Source of the DNA: an uncultured Blautia sp.
GTDB lineage: Bacteria; Bacillota; Clostridia; Lachnospirales; Lachnospiraceae
Length of the DNA: 64,000 nt
NCBI RefSeq assembly: GCF_934371575.1
Contig: NZ_CAKRNY010000002.1
Coordinates: 1 to 64,000 of the forward strand
Direction: 5' to 3'
Shown: piece after piece, positions 1 through 8,142 of the stretch
Position numbering within the stretch: position 1 is the stretch's first letter
Layout of the letters: each line of letters begins with the position of its first letter
The notes under the pieces: model-generated
The model's database searches: none
Seen by the model: the letters and a program-made list of their open reading frames with translations, nothing else
What the model was told of the DNA's origin: nothing
Program-made: the position numbers and the translations under genes

Positions 1-380
1 GTAACTGAAATTCCTGCTTCCGGTCATTCCTGGAATGATGGTGCAATTACCACAAAACCTACCTGCACCGATGAGGGGGTAAAAACCTTTACCTGCAATT
101 CCTGTGGCAAAACAAGGACTGAGGCAGTCGCAGTTCTTGGTCACAACTACAGTTCCGACTGGACCATTGATACCGCTGCTACCTGTTCTACAATTGGCAG
201 CAAGAGCCATCACTGCACACGATGTGGCAGCAAAAAAGATGTAACTGAAATTCCTGCTTCCGGCAAGCACACCTGGAATAACGGTGTAATCACCAAACCT
301 GCAACAATTGCAGAAGAAGGCGTAAAAACATACACCTGTACTGTTTGTGGTGTAACGAGAACTGAGACAATTGCCAAGCT
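1..380 (+). repeat. tandem 240-bp coding repeat (one full copy plus part of a second)
   Basis: The first 23 bases of the window recur exactly at 241-263, and the encoded protein repeats with a period of 80 residues (VTEIPASG... CxxCG.TRTE). The second copy runs to about 380, where a Pro-rich linker begins. More copies may exist upstream of the window. Confidence 0.7.
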
Positions 381-852
381 TCCAATGCCAACCGCAACAC
401 CGGCTCCATCCGTTTCAGTTGGAACAAAAATTACAGATAAAAAGACTGGAAACATATACAAAGTTACAAGCAGCCGTTCTTCCAGCCGGACAGTTACCTT
501 TATTGGAAATAAAGTAAAAACCAGTGTCACCATTCCAACTACAATAAAAATAAAAGGTGCCACCTACAAAGTAACTGAAATTTCCACCAATGCTTTCAAA
601 AATAACCGTAAGCTGAAAAAAGTGGTAATTGGTCAGAATATTGTAAAAATAGGTAAAAATGCATTCTACGGCTGCAAAAAACTTACTTCCGTTACCATCA
701 AATCCAGCCGGCTTACATTAAAGAACATTGGCAAAAACGCATTCAAAAATACAAGTTCAAAAGCTACTGTAAAAGTTCCTAAAAAGCAGAAAGCTCTTTA
801 TAACCAGATTCTTAAGAAACGGGGACTTAATAAAAAAGCTAAAGTCAAATAA
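1..852 (+). CDS. surface protein with 80-residue repeats and LRR_5 (BspA-like) C-terminus, 5' partial
   Basis: The reading frame is open from base 1, so the N-terminus lies outside the window; 283 residues are visible. Residues 1-80 and 81-126 start two copies of one unit that begins VTEIPASG and carries CxxC pairs (CNSCG near residue 32, CTRCG near 73, CTVCG near 114). A Pro/Thr/Ser linker follows at about 129-140, and residues 185-255 form LRR_5/BspA-type leucine-rich repeats with the pattern NAF..N..L..V.I. The end is very lysine rich. BspA-like LRR proteins of gut Firmicutes are usually secreted and bind host or matrix ligands; that role is inferred here. No sortase motif is present at the C-terminus. 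A hairpin terminator follows directly. Confidence 0.8.
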   Translation, partial: VTEIPASGHSWNDGAITTKPTCTDEGVKTFTCNSCGKTRTEAVAVLGHNYSSDWTIDTAATCSTIGSKSHHCTRCGSKKDVTEIPASGKHTWNNGVITKPATIAEEGVKTYTCTVCGVTRTETIAKLPMPTATPAPSVSVGTKITDKKTGNIYKVTSSRSSSRTVTFIGNKVKTSVTIPTTIKIKGATYKVTEISTNAFKNNRKLKKVVIGQNIVKIGKNAFYGCKKLTSVTIKSSRLTLKNIGKNAFKNTSSKATVKVPKKQKALYNQILKKRGLNKKAKVK

Positions 853-871
853 ATAATCTTTAAAAACATAA

Positions 872-917
872 AGAACCGGATTCCGCAAAGTGCTGGACAT
901 CCGGTTCTCTGTATTTT
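872..917 (+). terminator. terminator of the LRR surface protein gene
   Basis: A ten-base-pair stem AGAACCGGAT/ATCCGGTTCT (872-881 with 899-908) is followed by a T-rich tail to 917. It lies 20 bases after the stop codon. Confidence 0.75.
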
Positions 918-932
918 TCCACGAGAGCTGCT

Positions 933-1349
933 TTATTTACTCCACCGGCTCGGCTGTTCCTGGCAGATCCGATTCCACTGGCAGTCGCCGCAGATTTTCG
1001 TTCTTTTTCCCGTTTCAATAATTTTTTTCTGTACTGCTTCGGTAAATTCCGGGAATGCAAGCTTCTGACCTTCTTTTAAACCACATTCTATCAGAACTTC
1101 ATTGTCATACCTTTTCACTTTCTCTGCCGCCTCGCAGACACCCTCACAATTATTTGGACAGGCAGAACAAATCTCATCTGTTTTTACTGTGAGACAAACA
1201 TCTGCCCCTTTCGTAAAAAGATCCAGCATTTCCTGCATATGGGCTGTAAATCCAGTGCTGTAGCCATTTCCGATAAAAAACGCCAGGCACATCCCGTGAT
1301 GAGGGCGAATGGGATATGTCTGACGTTCTTTTTTACTGCATTGGTACAA
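933..1349 (-). CDS. DUF1284 family protein, cysteine rich
   Basis: The 138-residue product has an N-terminal IRPHHGMCL-type motif (YPIRPHHG), which marks the DUF1284 family. Seven or more cysteines follow, arranged as CSACPNNC, CEAA and CGDCQWNRIC, suggesting a metal or Fe-S site; the function is unknown. The 5' end overlaps the end of bioY. A TTG at 1349 follows AGAAGGG at good spacing; an earlier in-frame TTG at 1376 is the alternative start. Overlap and orientation indicate co-transcription with bioY, but DUF1284 has no established link to biotin. Confidence 0.7.
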   Translation of the reverse strand: MYQCSKKERQTYPIRPHHGMCLAFFIGNGYSTGFTAHMQEMLDLFTKGADVCLTVKTDEICSACPNNCEGVCEAAEKVKRYDNEVLIECGLKEGQKLAFPEFTEAVQKKIIETGKRTKICGDCQWNRICQEQPSRWSK

Positions 1350-1890
1350 GCTTGCGTACCCTTCTGGACAAAACAAATGCCAGAGCGATCTTTACAAGGT
1401 CAGGAATGATAAATGGAATTACGCACCAGCCCAGTACGGTTCCAAGTCCGACAGCTCCGGAGGTTCTTGTGTATACAACCATGAACCAGATAGTTCCCAT
1501 TGCGTAGCAGACGATCAGGCCGACTACCATGGAAAGAATCTGAATAACAGGCTTTTTGCCCCAGAGGGATTCCATTGCCCACATTACCAGTGCGGAGAAA
1601 AGAAATCCGATGATGTAACCGCCGGTATTGTTAAGGAGAATACCAAGTCCTCCTGAAAATCCTGCAAATACAGGAACACCAATAGCTCCAAGTAAAATGT
1701 AAACCAGTACAGCCAGGCTGCCTCTCTTTCCACCAAGCACACCAACAGCCATAAATACACCAAATGTCTGTAATGTAAACGGCACTGTCATCGGAATGGA
1801 AATCCAGGAACAGATTGCGATCAGTACGGCAAAAATGGCAATATAAGCCAGATCATATGTTTTTGTCTTTGTTGCAGTTACGGTACTCAT
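1333..1890 (-). CDS. bioY: biotin ECF transporter substrate-binding subunit BioY
   Basis: The 185-residue membrane protein has about six hydrophobic segments and BioY signatures: IPMTVPFTLQTFGVFMAVGVLGGKRG near residues 31-56 and the glycine-rich GFSGGLGILLNNTGGYIIGF region. BioY is the S component that binds biotin and works with a shared EcfA/A'/T energizing module, which is not encoded in this window. A strong AGGAGGAG site precedes the ATG. No biotin biosynthesis genes are nearby, so uptake is probably an important biotin source. A BirA-type operator overlaps the promoter. Confidence 0.93.
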   Translation of the reverse strand: MSTVTATKTKTYDLAYIAIFAVLIAICSWISIPMTVPFTLQTFGVFMAVGVLGGKRGSLAVLVYILLGAIGVPVFAGFSGGLGILLNNTGGYIIGFLFSALVMWAMESLWGKKPVIQILSMVVGLIVCYAMGTIWFMVVYTRTSGAVGLGTVLGWCVIPFIIPDLVKIALAFVLSRRVRKLVPMQ

Positions 1891-1929
1891 TTTCTCCTCC
1901 TCGAATGAATATTATTTTTGTCAGATACA

Positions 1930-1958
1930 ATCTAACATAGTTGCACTGCAATTGTCAA
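1930..1958 (-). promoter_or_regulatory. bioY promoter
   Basis: On the minus strand TTGACA (1958-1953) is followed after 17 bases by TTAGAT (1935-1930). The -35 box lies inside the BirA operator, so bound BirA would block RNA polymerase. Confidence 0.5.
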
Positions 1959-1983
1959 CCTATTATTTATTTTTGGTTTACAA
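1952..1983. promoter_or_regulatory. BirA operator upstream of bioY
   Basis: TTGTCAACC, 14 bases, then GGTTTACAA: nine-base half-sites that are inverted copies with one mismatch. This matches the Firmicutes BirA box (TTGTAAACC-N14/16-GGTTTACAA). It overlaps the bioY -35 region. A BirA with an N-terminal winged helix is encoded at 54.1-55.1 kb in the same window. Confidence 0.85.
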
Positions 1984-2001
1984 TTCTCTTTATGAAGAAT
2001 C

Positions 2002-2031
2002 TGGACATGTTTCCTGCATACGTGCTATACT
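2002..2031 (+). promoter_or_regulatory. promoter of the LytTR regulator operon
   Basis: TGGACA (2002-2007), an 18-base spacer and TATACT (2026-2031), placed 24 bases before the TTG start at 2056. Confidence 0.6.
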
Positions 2032-2055
2032 GCTGTAAAGTGGAGGTTTAGAAAA

Positions 2056-2760
2056 TTGTGCCAAAGATACAAAATTGCAATATGTGATGACCTTGCCGCA
2101 GACAGAAATTATCTTTCTTCTATGTGTGAAAGATGGAGCAGGCATAACCGTTATCATATACAGATTTCAGAATTTACATCAGCCGAAAATTTTTTGTTTT
2201 ATTATGCTGAGAAAAAAGATTTTGACATTCTTCTCCTTGATATAGAAATGGGCGCTATGGATGGTGTTACCATGGCAAGGAAGCTGCGGCAGGATAATCA
2301 GACCGTACAAATTATATTTATCACCGGATACGCAGACTATATTTCTGACGGATATGAAGTGGATGCCCTTCACTATCTGATGAAACCCATACAAGAAGAG
2401 AAGCTATTTACAGTTCTTGACCGTGCAGTCACAAAGCTTATCAAAAACGAGAAGGTTCTTAACATAATCAGTCAGGGTGAGATGCTTCGTCTGCCCATCT
2501 GTCAGATCAATTATGCAGAGGTAAACAGCAATTATATTACGATTCATAGTCAACAGACTATCACCCTGAAAATGACCTTAAGCGAGTTGGAAAAAAAGCT
2601 GGATTCTCATTTTTTCAGAGCTGGACGTTCTGCTTTGGTAAATCTGGAAAAAATCAGCCGGGTCACCAAAAAAGAAATTTATTTGCAGGATGGAAGTATA
2701 ATCCCCCTTCCACGCGGCGCTTATGAAAAGGTTAACCGGGCAATCATTAATATGGACTGA
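2056..2760 (+). CDS. LytTR-family response regulator (AgrA/LytR type)
   Basis: The 234-residue protein has an N-terminal receiver domain (about residues 5-120) with acidic pair D11-D12, phospho-acceptor D62 in LLLDIEMGAMDG and the conserved Lys in the LMKP motif near residue 112. A LytTR DNA-binding domain (about 135-232) follows. Such regulators bind pairs of short direct repeats and often control peptide, bacteriocin or competence genes. The TTG start is favoured by TGGAGG ending nine bases upstream. A GHKL kinase gene follows after 14 bases and an ABC exporter pair lies downstream, suggesting the kinase-regulator pair controls export or self-protection. Confidence 0.88.
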   Translation: MCQRYKIAICDDLAADRNYLSSMCERWSRHNRYHIQISEFTSAENFLFYYAEKKDFDILLLDIEMGAMDGVTMARKLRQDNQTVQIIFITGYADYISDGYEVDALHYLMKPIQEEKLFTVLDRAVTKLIKNEKVLNIISQGEMLRLPICQINYAEVNSNYITIHSQQTITLKMTLSELEKKLDSHFFRAGRSALVNLEKISRVTKKEIYLQDGSIIPLPRGAYEKVNRAIINMD

Positions 2761-2774
2761 TTGGGGAGATTGAA

Positions 2775-3473
2775 ATGCATTTATTTTCGAAAAAAGCAGA
2801 TAAAAAAATGGCTGCATATCAGAAGGAACTGATTGAAACTCACTATCAGGAGGTTGATAATATGTACCGCCAGATGCGAGGCTGGCGCCATGATTATCGC
2901 AATCATATTCAGACAATGAAGGCTTATGCAGCCACAGAAGACTGGGACGCGATCAGACATTATCTTGATCTTCTTGACAAAGATCTTACCACAGTAGATA
3001 CTGTGATAAAAACCGGAAATGCCATGACAGATGCTATTTTAAATTCTAAAATATCATTGGCACGATCCAAAAATATTCAGGTAATTGCAGATGCTGACAT
3101 TCCTGTTAAGCTGAATTCTTCTGAGATTGATCTTTGCTGTATCATCGGAAATTTATTTGACAATGCCATAGAAGCCAGCCTGCAGCTTCCCAAAGAAAAA
3201 CGGCTGATCCGCATTTATATGGACATAAAAAACACTCAGTTGTACATTTCTTTCACTAATTTCACAGCGGGAAAGAAGCTGAAAAAACAGGGAAATCTTT
3301 TTAAAAGCACAAAAGGTGAAGGTCATGGTCTGGGGCTTATCCGTATTGATGATATCGTAAAACGTTCTGATGGATATATCAGCCGAAACAGTGAAGATGG
3401 CGCCTTTACCACTGAGATTTTATTGCCCCAGTTATATTCATCCCCCAAAACATGCAATTCATCCCCGGTTTAA
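2775..3473 (+). CDS. soluble GHKL sensor histidine kinase
   Basis: The 232-residue protein carries the H-box WRHDYRNHIQ (H39), typical of AgrC/LytS-type kinases, an N-box NLFDNAIEA near residue 130 and a glycine box GEGHGLGL near 182. There is no transmembrane sensor: the H-box begins only 35 residues from the start. It must therefore sense through a partner or a cytosolic signal. It is the cognate partner of the LytTR regulator just upstream. The stop codon lies within the loop of the terminator hairpin. Confidence 0.85.
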   Translation: MHLFSKKADKKMAAYQKELIETHYQEVDNMYRQMRGWRHDYRNHIQTMKAYAATEDWDAIRHYLDLLDKDLTTVDTVIKTGNAMTDAILNSKISLARSKNIQVIADADIPVKLNSSEIDLCCIIGNLFDNAIEASLQLPKEKRLIRIYMDIKNTQLYISFTNFTAGKKLKKQGNLFKSTKGEGHGLGLIRIDDIVKRSDGYISRNSEDGAFTTEILLPQLYSSPKTCNSSPV

Positions 3474-3490
3474 TCCGGGGATATTTTTTC
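3461..3490 (+). terminator. terminator of the two-component operon
   Basis: ATCCCCGG (3461-3468), loop TTTAAT, CCGGGGAT, then ATTTTTTC. The TAA stop codon of the kinase is in the loop. Confidence 0.85.
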
Positions 3491-3586
3491 TGGTAAAATC
3501 ATATTAAGAATCTTTTTGAAGATTGCGGGAGTGCAAAGCATATAGCAATCTGGTATCAAAAGAAAAATAAGAAAGAAGGGAAAATC

Positions 3587-5416
3587 ATGTTTAAAAAAAA
3601 GCCTGTATCAAAATACAGTACTTTTCAAAATATATGGTTCATGATTAAACTTGCCTGCACTTCTCAGGAGAAGAAAGTTCTGGTAATCAGCTTTTTTATT
3701 GCACTGTTAACCATTATACAGAACCTTCTTAACCTTTATGTTTCTCCTGTCATATTAAGTGCAATAGAAAATCATGTTTCCATTCAGGAACTGCTTTTTA
3801 CAATTGTAATTTTTGTGCTTATGATGATGCTGGTATCAGCTGCATTGGCTTATGCAAATCAAAACGTAATTTACGGACGGATCAGTGTCCGTTGTGAGAT
3901 TGTAAACCTTTTAAACAAAAAAGCATCCACAACATCTTATCCCAATATAGACGATATGAAATTCAAAAAATTACTGACCAAATCGGACGAATATACGGAC
4001 AATAACGATCAGGCCACTGAAGCAATCTGGAATACACTAACTGTACTTTTGATCAATATTGTCTGTTTTTTTATTTACGCCGGTCTTCTTACACAAATTC
4101 ATCCAATTCTGATTTTGGTCATTCTGTCAACTGCCGGAATCAGTTATTTTATCTCTCAAAGATTAGATGAATATAAGTATCAGCATCGGGAGGAAGAAGC
4201 TGAATATATACACCAAATGGCATATTTATTAAACCGCGCAGCTGACTTTGGTGCAGCAAAAGATATCCGCATTTTCGGCCTTCGTTCCTGGCTGGAAGAG
4301 TTATACAGCAAAGCAGACAGGGAGTTTACAGCATTCCATAGAAAAGCAGAAAGTGTTTACATCTGGGCTGGAATTGCAGATTTGACTTTTACTTTTCTGC
4401 GCAATGGAGCGGTCTACGCATATTTAATTTATTTGGTATTATACCGCGGTCTTGATGTGCCTGCTTTTTTACTTTATTTTACCGCGGCGAACAGTTTTTC
4501 AGGCTGGATTACAGGAATTCTGGAAGGACTTGGCACATTGCATCGACAGTCTCTTGATATTTCCACGGTCCGGGAATGTCTGGATTATCCGGAATTATTC
4601 CGTTTCAAAGATGGACTTACCTTAAATCAGGACGCAAAAAATAATTATGAAATTGTTTTGGAAAATGTTTCATTTCGCTATCCAGGAGCTGAAACAGATA
4701 CTTTAAAAAATATAAATCTCACCTTACATCCAGGAGAAAATCTGGCAGTCGTAGGTCTTAATGGTGCCGGAAAAACTACGTTGATCAAATTAATCTGCGG
4801 GTTTCTTGATCCTACAAAAGGACAGGTAAAATTAAATGGAACAGATATCCGAAACTATAACAGAAAAGACTATTATAAGCTGTTCTCGGCAGTGTTTCAG
4901 GATTTTTCCTTGTTAGCGGGAACCATTGCAGAAAATGTGGCGCAAACAGAAAATTTCGACCTGAAACAGGTAAAAAATTGTATCAAAAAAGCCGGCTTAC
5001 TTTCAAAAATAGATTCTCTTCCAGATAAGTATCAAACTTTTCTAAATCGTGAGGTTTACAAAAATGCAATTATGCTTTCAGGTGGAGAAACACAGCGTCT
5101 TATGCTCGCCCGCGCATTATATAAAGATGCCCCTTTTATTATATTGGACGAACCAACTGCCGCACTTGATTCCATTGCTGAAGCAGATATTTATCAGAAA
5201 TATGACGAAATGACAAAGGGAAAATCCTCAGTTTATATCTCCCATCGGCTCGCTTCTACCAGATTCTGCAGCAGAATCTTAATGCTGGAGCAGGGAGAAA
5301 TACAGGAAGAAGGAACTCACGAAGAGCTGTTAAGGCAAAGTGGAAAATACGCTGCTCTCTATGAGGTTCAAAGCAAATATTACAGGGAAGGAGATGTGGA
5401 AAATGGAAGGAAATGA
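3587..5416 (+). CDS. ABC exporter half-transporter (membrane domain fused to ATPase)
   Basis: The 609-residue protein has an N-terminal type I exporter membrane domain with about six helices (residues 25-330) and a C-terminal ATPase. Walker A is GLNGAGKTT near residue 392, the signature LSGGETQRL near 498, Walker B FIILDEP near 516, and the H-loop SHR is present. The ATPase site looks complete. It overlaps the next ABC gene by 14 bases, implying a heterodimer. The cargo is unknown; position after a LytTR/GHKL pair suggests peptide, lantibiotic or drug efflux. A GATTGC/GCAATC inverted repeat lies in the leader, just downstream of the preceding terminator. Confidence 0.88.
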   Translation: MFKKKPVSKYSTFQNIWFMIKLACTSQEKKVLVISFFIALLTIIQNLLNLYVSPVILSAIENHVSIQELLFTIVIFVLMMMLVSAALAYANQNVIYGRISVRCEIVNLLNKKASTTSYPNIDDMKFKKLLTKSDEYTDNNDQATEAIWNTLTVLLINIVCFFIYAGLLTQIHPILILVILSTAGISYFISQRLDEYKYQHREEEAEYIHQMAYLLNRAADFGAAKDIRIFGLRSWLEELYSKADREFTAFHRKAESVYIWAGIADLTFTFLRNGAVYAYLIYLVLYRGLDVPAFLLYFTAANSFSGWITGILEGLGTLHRQSLDISTVRECLDYPELFRFKDGLTLNQDAKNNYEIVLENVSFRYPGAETDTLKNINLTLHPGENLAVVGLNGAGKTTLIKLICGFLDPTKGQVKLNGTDIRNYNRKDYYKLFSAVFQDFSLLAGTIAENVAQTENFDLKQVKNCIKKAGLLSKIDSLPDKYQTFLNREVYKNAIMLSGGETQRLMLARALYKDAPFIILDEPTAALDSIAEADIYQKYDEMTKGKSSVYISHRLASTRFCSRILMLEQGEIQEEGTHEELLRQSGKYAALYEVQSKYYREGDVENGRK

Positions 5417-7274
5417 GAAAAACATATCCTTAAAAGAAGCAATACAGCTTAATCACAGAGCATATAAACTTTTTTTCCAATATTATCCAAAGTTAATCCT
5501 TTCCCGAATCATTCTAACCGTCTGGAAAGCACTGACTCCCTATATAATCATATATTTATCTGCACTTGTTATTGAAGAACTTGCAGGAAACCGAAGTCCT
5601 GAACGCATTCGCTTTCTGGTAACGATCACTTTATTATCCGGAGCAGGAATCAGCCTGATATCTGCTTTTCTTGAAAAATGGAAAAGAACCTGGAGCGCAG
5701 GTCTTGGAATGAAAATAAAGCGGATTTTGTGCGAAAAACTTTTTGATATGGATTACAGTGATTTAGATGATAGCCGGACTATGGAATTATATTCTTCCAT
5801 CATTCAAAATCTCAATGGGCCTGGATGGGGACTTTATCAAGTTCTGTTAGATTATGAAGCTCTGTGTTCAGAGGGAATTTCAATCATTTGTGGTTTTTCC
5901 ATGACCATTTCCCTTTTCACCAGTCAGGTTCCAAAAACCGCAGAAAAACTTGTTTTTCTTAACAATCCGGTATGTGTAACAGCCATAATTTCTGTTATGG
6001 TACTGATTACCTGGTTTTCGCCTGTACTCGCTGGAAAGGCAGGAAAATACTGGGCCAGAGGTGCAGATCTGCTTACCTTTTCCAATCGTTTGTTTGCATA
6101 TTACGGACATCTGGGCTATGACAGCAAAAAGGCAGCGGATATGCGTATTTACCAACAGGAAAAAATATGCGAAAAGCATAATCTGAACAAGGAAAATCAT
6201 TTCGGTTCCAAGGGATTATTTGCCAGATATGGAAAGGGACCTGTTGGATTTTACATGGCAGCTTCTTCAGCAGTATCTGTAATTTTCACAGGGATTGCCT
6301 ATGTTTTTGTATGCTTAAAAGCCTGGGCAGGTGCCTTCGGAATCGGAGCGGTTACAAAATATATTTCCTCTGTTACGAAAGTATATTCAAGTGTATCCGG
6401 CTGTATTTCCACCATTGAAGATATGCAAAATAATGCTGTTTTTCTGAAGCTGACATTTAAATTCCTGGACATTCCTAATAACATGTATCAGGGAAGCCTG
6501 ACTACCGAAAAACGCAGCGACCGAAAGTATGAAATAGAATTTCGAAATGTTTCTTTCCGATATCCGGGATGTGAACAATATGCCCTCCGAAATATCAATA
6601 TGAAATTTGAAATCGGTCAGAAACTGGCTGTCGTTGGTATGAATGGAAGCGGAAAGACTACGTTCATCAAGCTCCTGTGTCGGCTTTACGATCCTACAGA
6701 AGGAGAAATTTTACTTAACGGAATCGATATCCGAAAATATAATTACCAAGAATATATGATGGTTTTTTCAGTGGTATTTCAGGACTTCAAACTCTTTTCC
6801 CTGACTCTTGGGGAAAATGTATCCACCAAAATCAATTATGACGAAGAGGAAGTAAAAAGTGCTCTGATGAAATCCGGATTTCACAACCGGCTTTCTACAA
6901 TGCCAGAAGGTCTGAACACTTATCTTTACAAGGATTTTAATAAAAAGGGAATTATCATTTCCGGTGGAGAAGCTCAGAAGATAGCTATTGCAAGAGCCCT
7001 TTATAAGAATGCCCCTTTTATTATATTGGACGAACCGACCGCTGCTCTTGATCCCATTGCGGAAGCTGAAATATATGAAAAATTTAATGAAATAACAGGC
7101 GATAAAACTGCCATTTATATCAGCCATCGCCTGTCTTCCTGCAAATTTTGTGATAAAATTGTTGTGTTTCATGAAGGAAATGTGATTCAGACAGGAACTC
7201 ACCAGGAGCTTGTTGCTGACAAAAAAGGAAAATATTTCCAGTTATGGATGGCGCAGGCGCAATATTATAGATAA
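5403..7274 (+). CDS. ABC exporter half-transporter, second subunit
   Basis: The 623-residue protein has the same fused architecture as its upstream partner: membrane domain about residues 30-370, Walker A GMNGSGKTT near 411, signature ISGGEAQKI near 518, Walker B FIILDEP near 537 and an H-loop SHR. The start at 5403 is preferred because GGAAGGAG lies about ten bases upstream; ATG 5394 is too close to that site. Both subunits keep the catalytic Glu after Walker B, so neither ATPase site is obviously dead. A 28-base stretch around Walker B is identical in the two genes. Confidence 0.87.
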   Translation: MEGNEKNISLKEAIQLNHRAYKLFFQYYPKLILSRIILTVWKALTPYIIIYLSALVIEELAGNRSPERIRFLVTITLLSGAGISLISAFLEKWKRTWSAGLGMKIKRILCEKLFDMDYSDLDDSRTMELYSSIIQNLNGPGWGLYQVLLDYEALCSEGISIICGFSMTISLFTSQVPKTAEKLVFLNNPVCVTAIISVMVLITWFSPVLAGKAGKYWARGADLLTFSNRLFAYYGHLGYDSKKAADMRIYQQEKICEKHNLNKENHFGSKGLFARYGKGPVGFYMAASSAVSVIFTGIAYVFVCLKAWAGAFGIGAVTKYISSVTKVYSSVSGCISTIEDMQNNAVFLKLTFKFLDIPNNMYQGSLTTEKRSDRKYEIEFRNVSFRYPGCEQYALRNINMKFEIGQKLAVVGMNGSGKTTFIKLLCRLYDPTEGEILLNGIDIRKYNYQEYMMVFSVVFQDFKLFSLTLGENVSTKINYDEEEVKSALMKSGFHNRLSTMPEGLNTYLYKDFNKKGIIISGGEAQKIAIARALYKNAPFIILDEPTAALDPIAEAEIYEKFNEITGDKTAIYISHRLSSCKFCDKIVVFHEGNVIQTGTHQELVADKKGKYFQLWMAQAQYYR

Positions 7275-7286
7275 ACAGCTTTTCAA

Positions 7287-7316
7287 TTTTCCTTAATCAT
7301 GTTAAACTAAGGAAAA
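7287..7316. promoter_or_regulatory. inverted repeat in the leader of the shell-protein gene
   Basis: TTTTCCTTA and TAAGGAAAA, perfect nine-base arms with a 12-base spacer, lie 25 bases before the ATG at 7341. A possible promoter TTTTCA-17-TAAACT overlaps it. There is no T-run after the repeat, so an operator is more likely than a terminator; the factor is unknown. Confidence 0.45.
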
Positions 7317-7340
7317 GTAATGCTACGGAGGTTTTTTTCC

Positions 7341-8054
7341 ATGGACGTACACAGTATCAGCACAAAATGCACCCGCACAGAATTTGTGGGGACTGCAGTT
7401 CTGGATACCATTGGACTTGTAATTTCAGGAGTTGACGATACTCTTTTAAAGGAAATGAATATAGGGACACGCTATCATACCCTTGGACTTTTCAGTTCCC
7501 GTACAGGTGCAGCAGGTCAGATCACTGCTGTCGATGATGCAGTGAAGGCTACAGGCACAGAGGTTCTTTCTATCGAATTCCCACGTGATACCAAGGGCTG
7601 GGGTGGTCACGGCAATTATATCGTGATTGGTGGAAATGATGTTTCTGATGTGCGCCACGCCATTTCTCTAGCACTGGAATTAACCAATAAATATGCGGGA
7701 GAGTTATATATCAGCGAATCCGGTCATCTGGAATTTGCATTTTCAGCAAATGCAGGAGGTGCTCTTGCTATGGCTTTCAACGCAGTTCCAGGGGAAGCTT
7801 TCGGATTCATGGCAGGTTCTCCGGCAGCGATTGGACTTGTAATGGCAGACACTGCAATGAAGGCTTCCGCAGTTCATATCACACGCTATATGACACCGAG
7901 TATCGGTACAAGCCATTCCAACGAGGTTATCCTTGCAATCTCCGGAGATGCCAGTGCTGTGAAAGAGGCTGTACTCCAGGCAAGACAGATCGGACTGGAG
8001 CTGCTGATCGGAATGGGAAGCTATCCGGAAATTCCGGGAGAACCGTATTTATAA
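7341..8054 (+). CDS. pduB: bacterial microcompartment shell protein, PduB'-like (tandem BMC domains)
   Basis: The 237-residue protein matches the PduB trimeric shell family: EFVGTAVLDTIGLVI near residue 12, the RTGAAGQI and FPRDTKGWGGHG region in the first BMC domain, then GSPAAIGLVMADTAMKA and SHSNEVILAISGD in the second. ATG 7341 follows GGAGG at proper spacing. The product is short and lacks the N-terminal extension of full-length PduB, so it resembles the PduB' form. No other shell protein, signature enzyme or encapsulation-peptide protein is in the window; it is an orphan. The gene has its own leader repeat and terminator. Confidence 0.85.
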   Translation: MDVHSISTKCTRTEFVGTAVLDTIGLVISGVDDTLLKEMNIGTRYHTLGLFSSRTGAAGQITAVDDAVKATGTEVLSIEFPRDTKGWGGHGNYIVIGGNDVSDVRHAISLALELTNKYAGELYISESGHLEFAFSANAGGALAMAFNAVPGEAFGFMAGSPAAIGLVMADTAMKASAVHITRYMTPSIGTSHSNEVILAISGDASAVKEAVLQARQIGLELLIGMGSYPEIPGEPYL

Positions 8055-8084
8055 CAATCCCCCTATATATTATTGCAGACAAAT

Positions 8085-8140
8085 GCCCTGACAGGCAGAA
8101 GATTTTAATGATCTTAATCCTGTCAGGGCGTATTATTTTT
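8085..8140 (+). terminator. terminator of the shell-protein gene
   Basis: An 11-base stem GCCCTGACAGG/CCTGTCAGGGC encloses a second small hairpin (AAGAT/ATCTT) and is followed by a T-rich tail ending in TTTTT near 8140. Confidence 0.75.
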
Positions 8141-8142
8141 CC

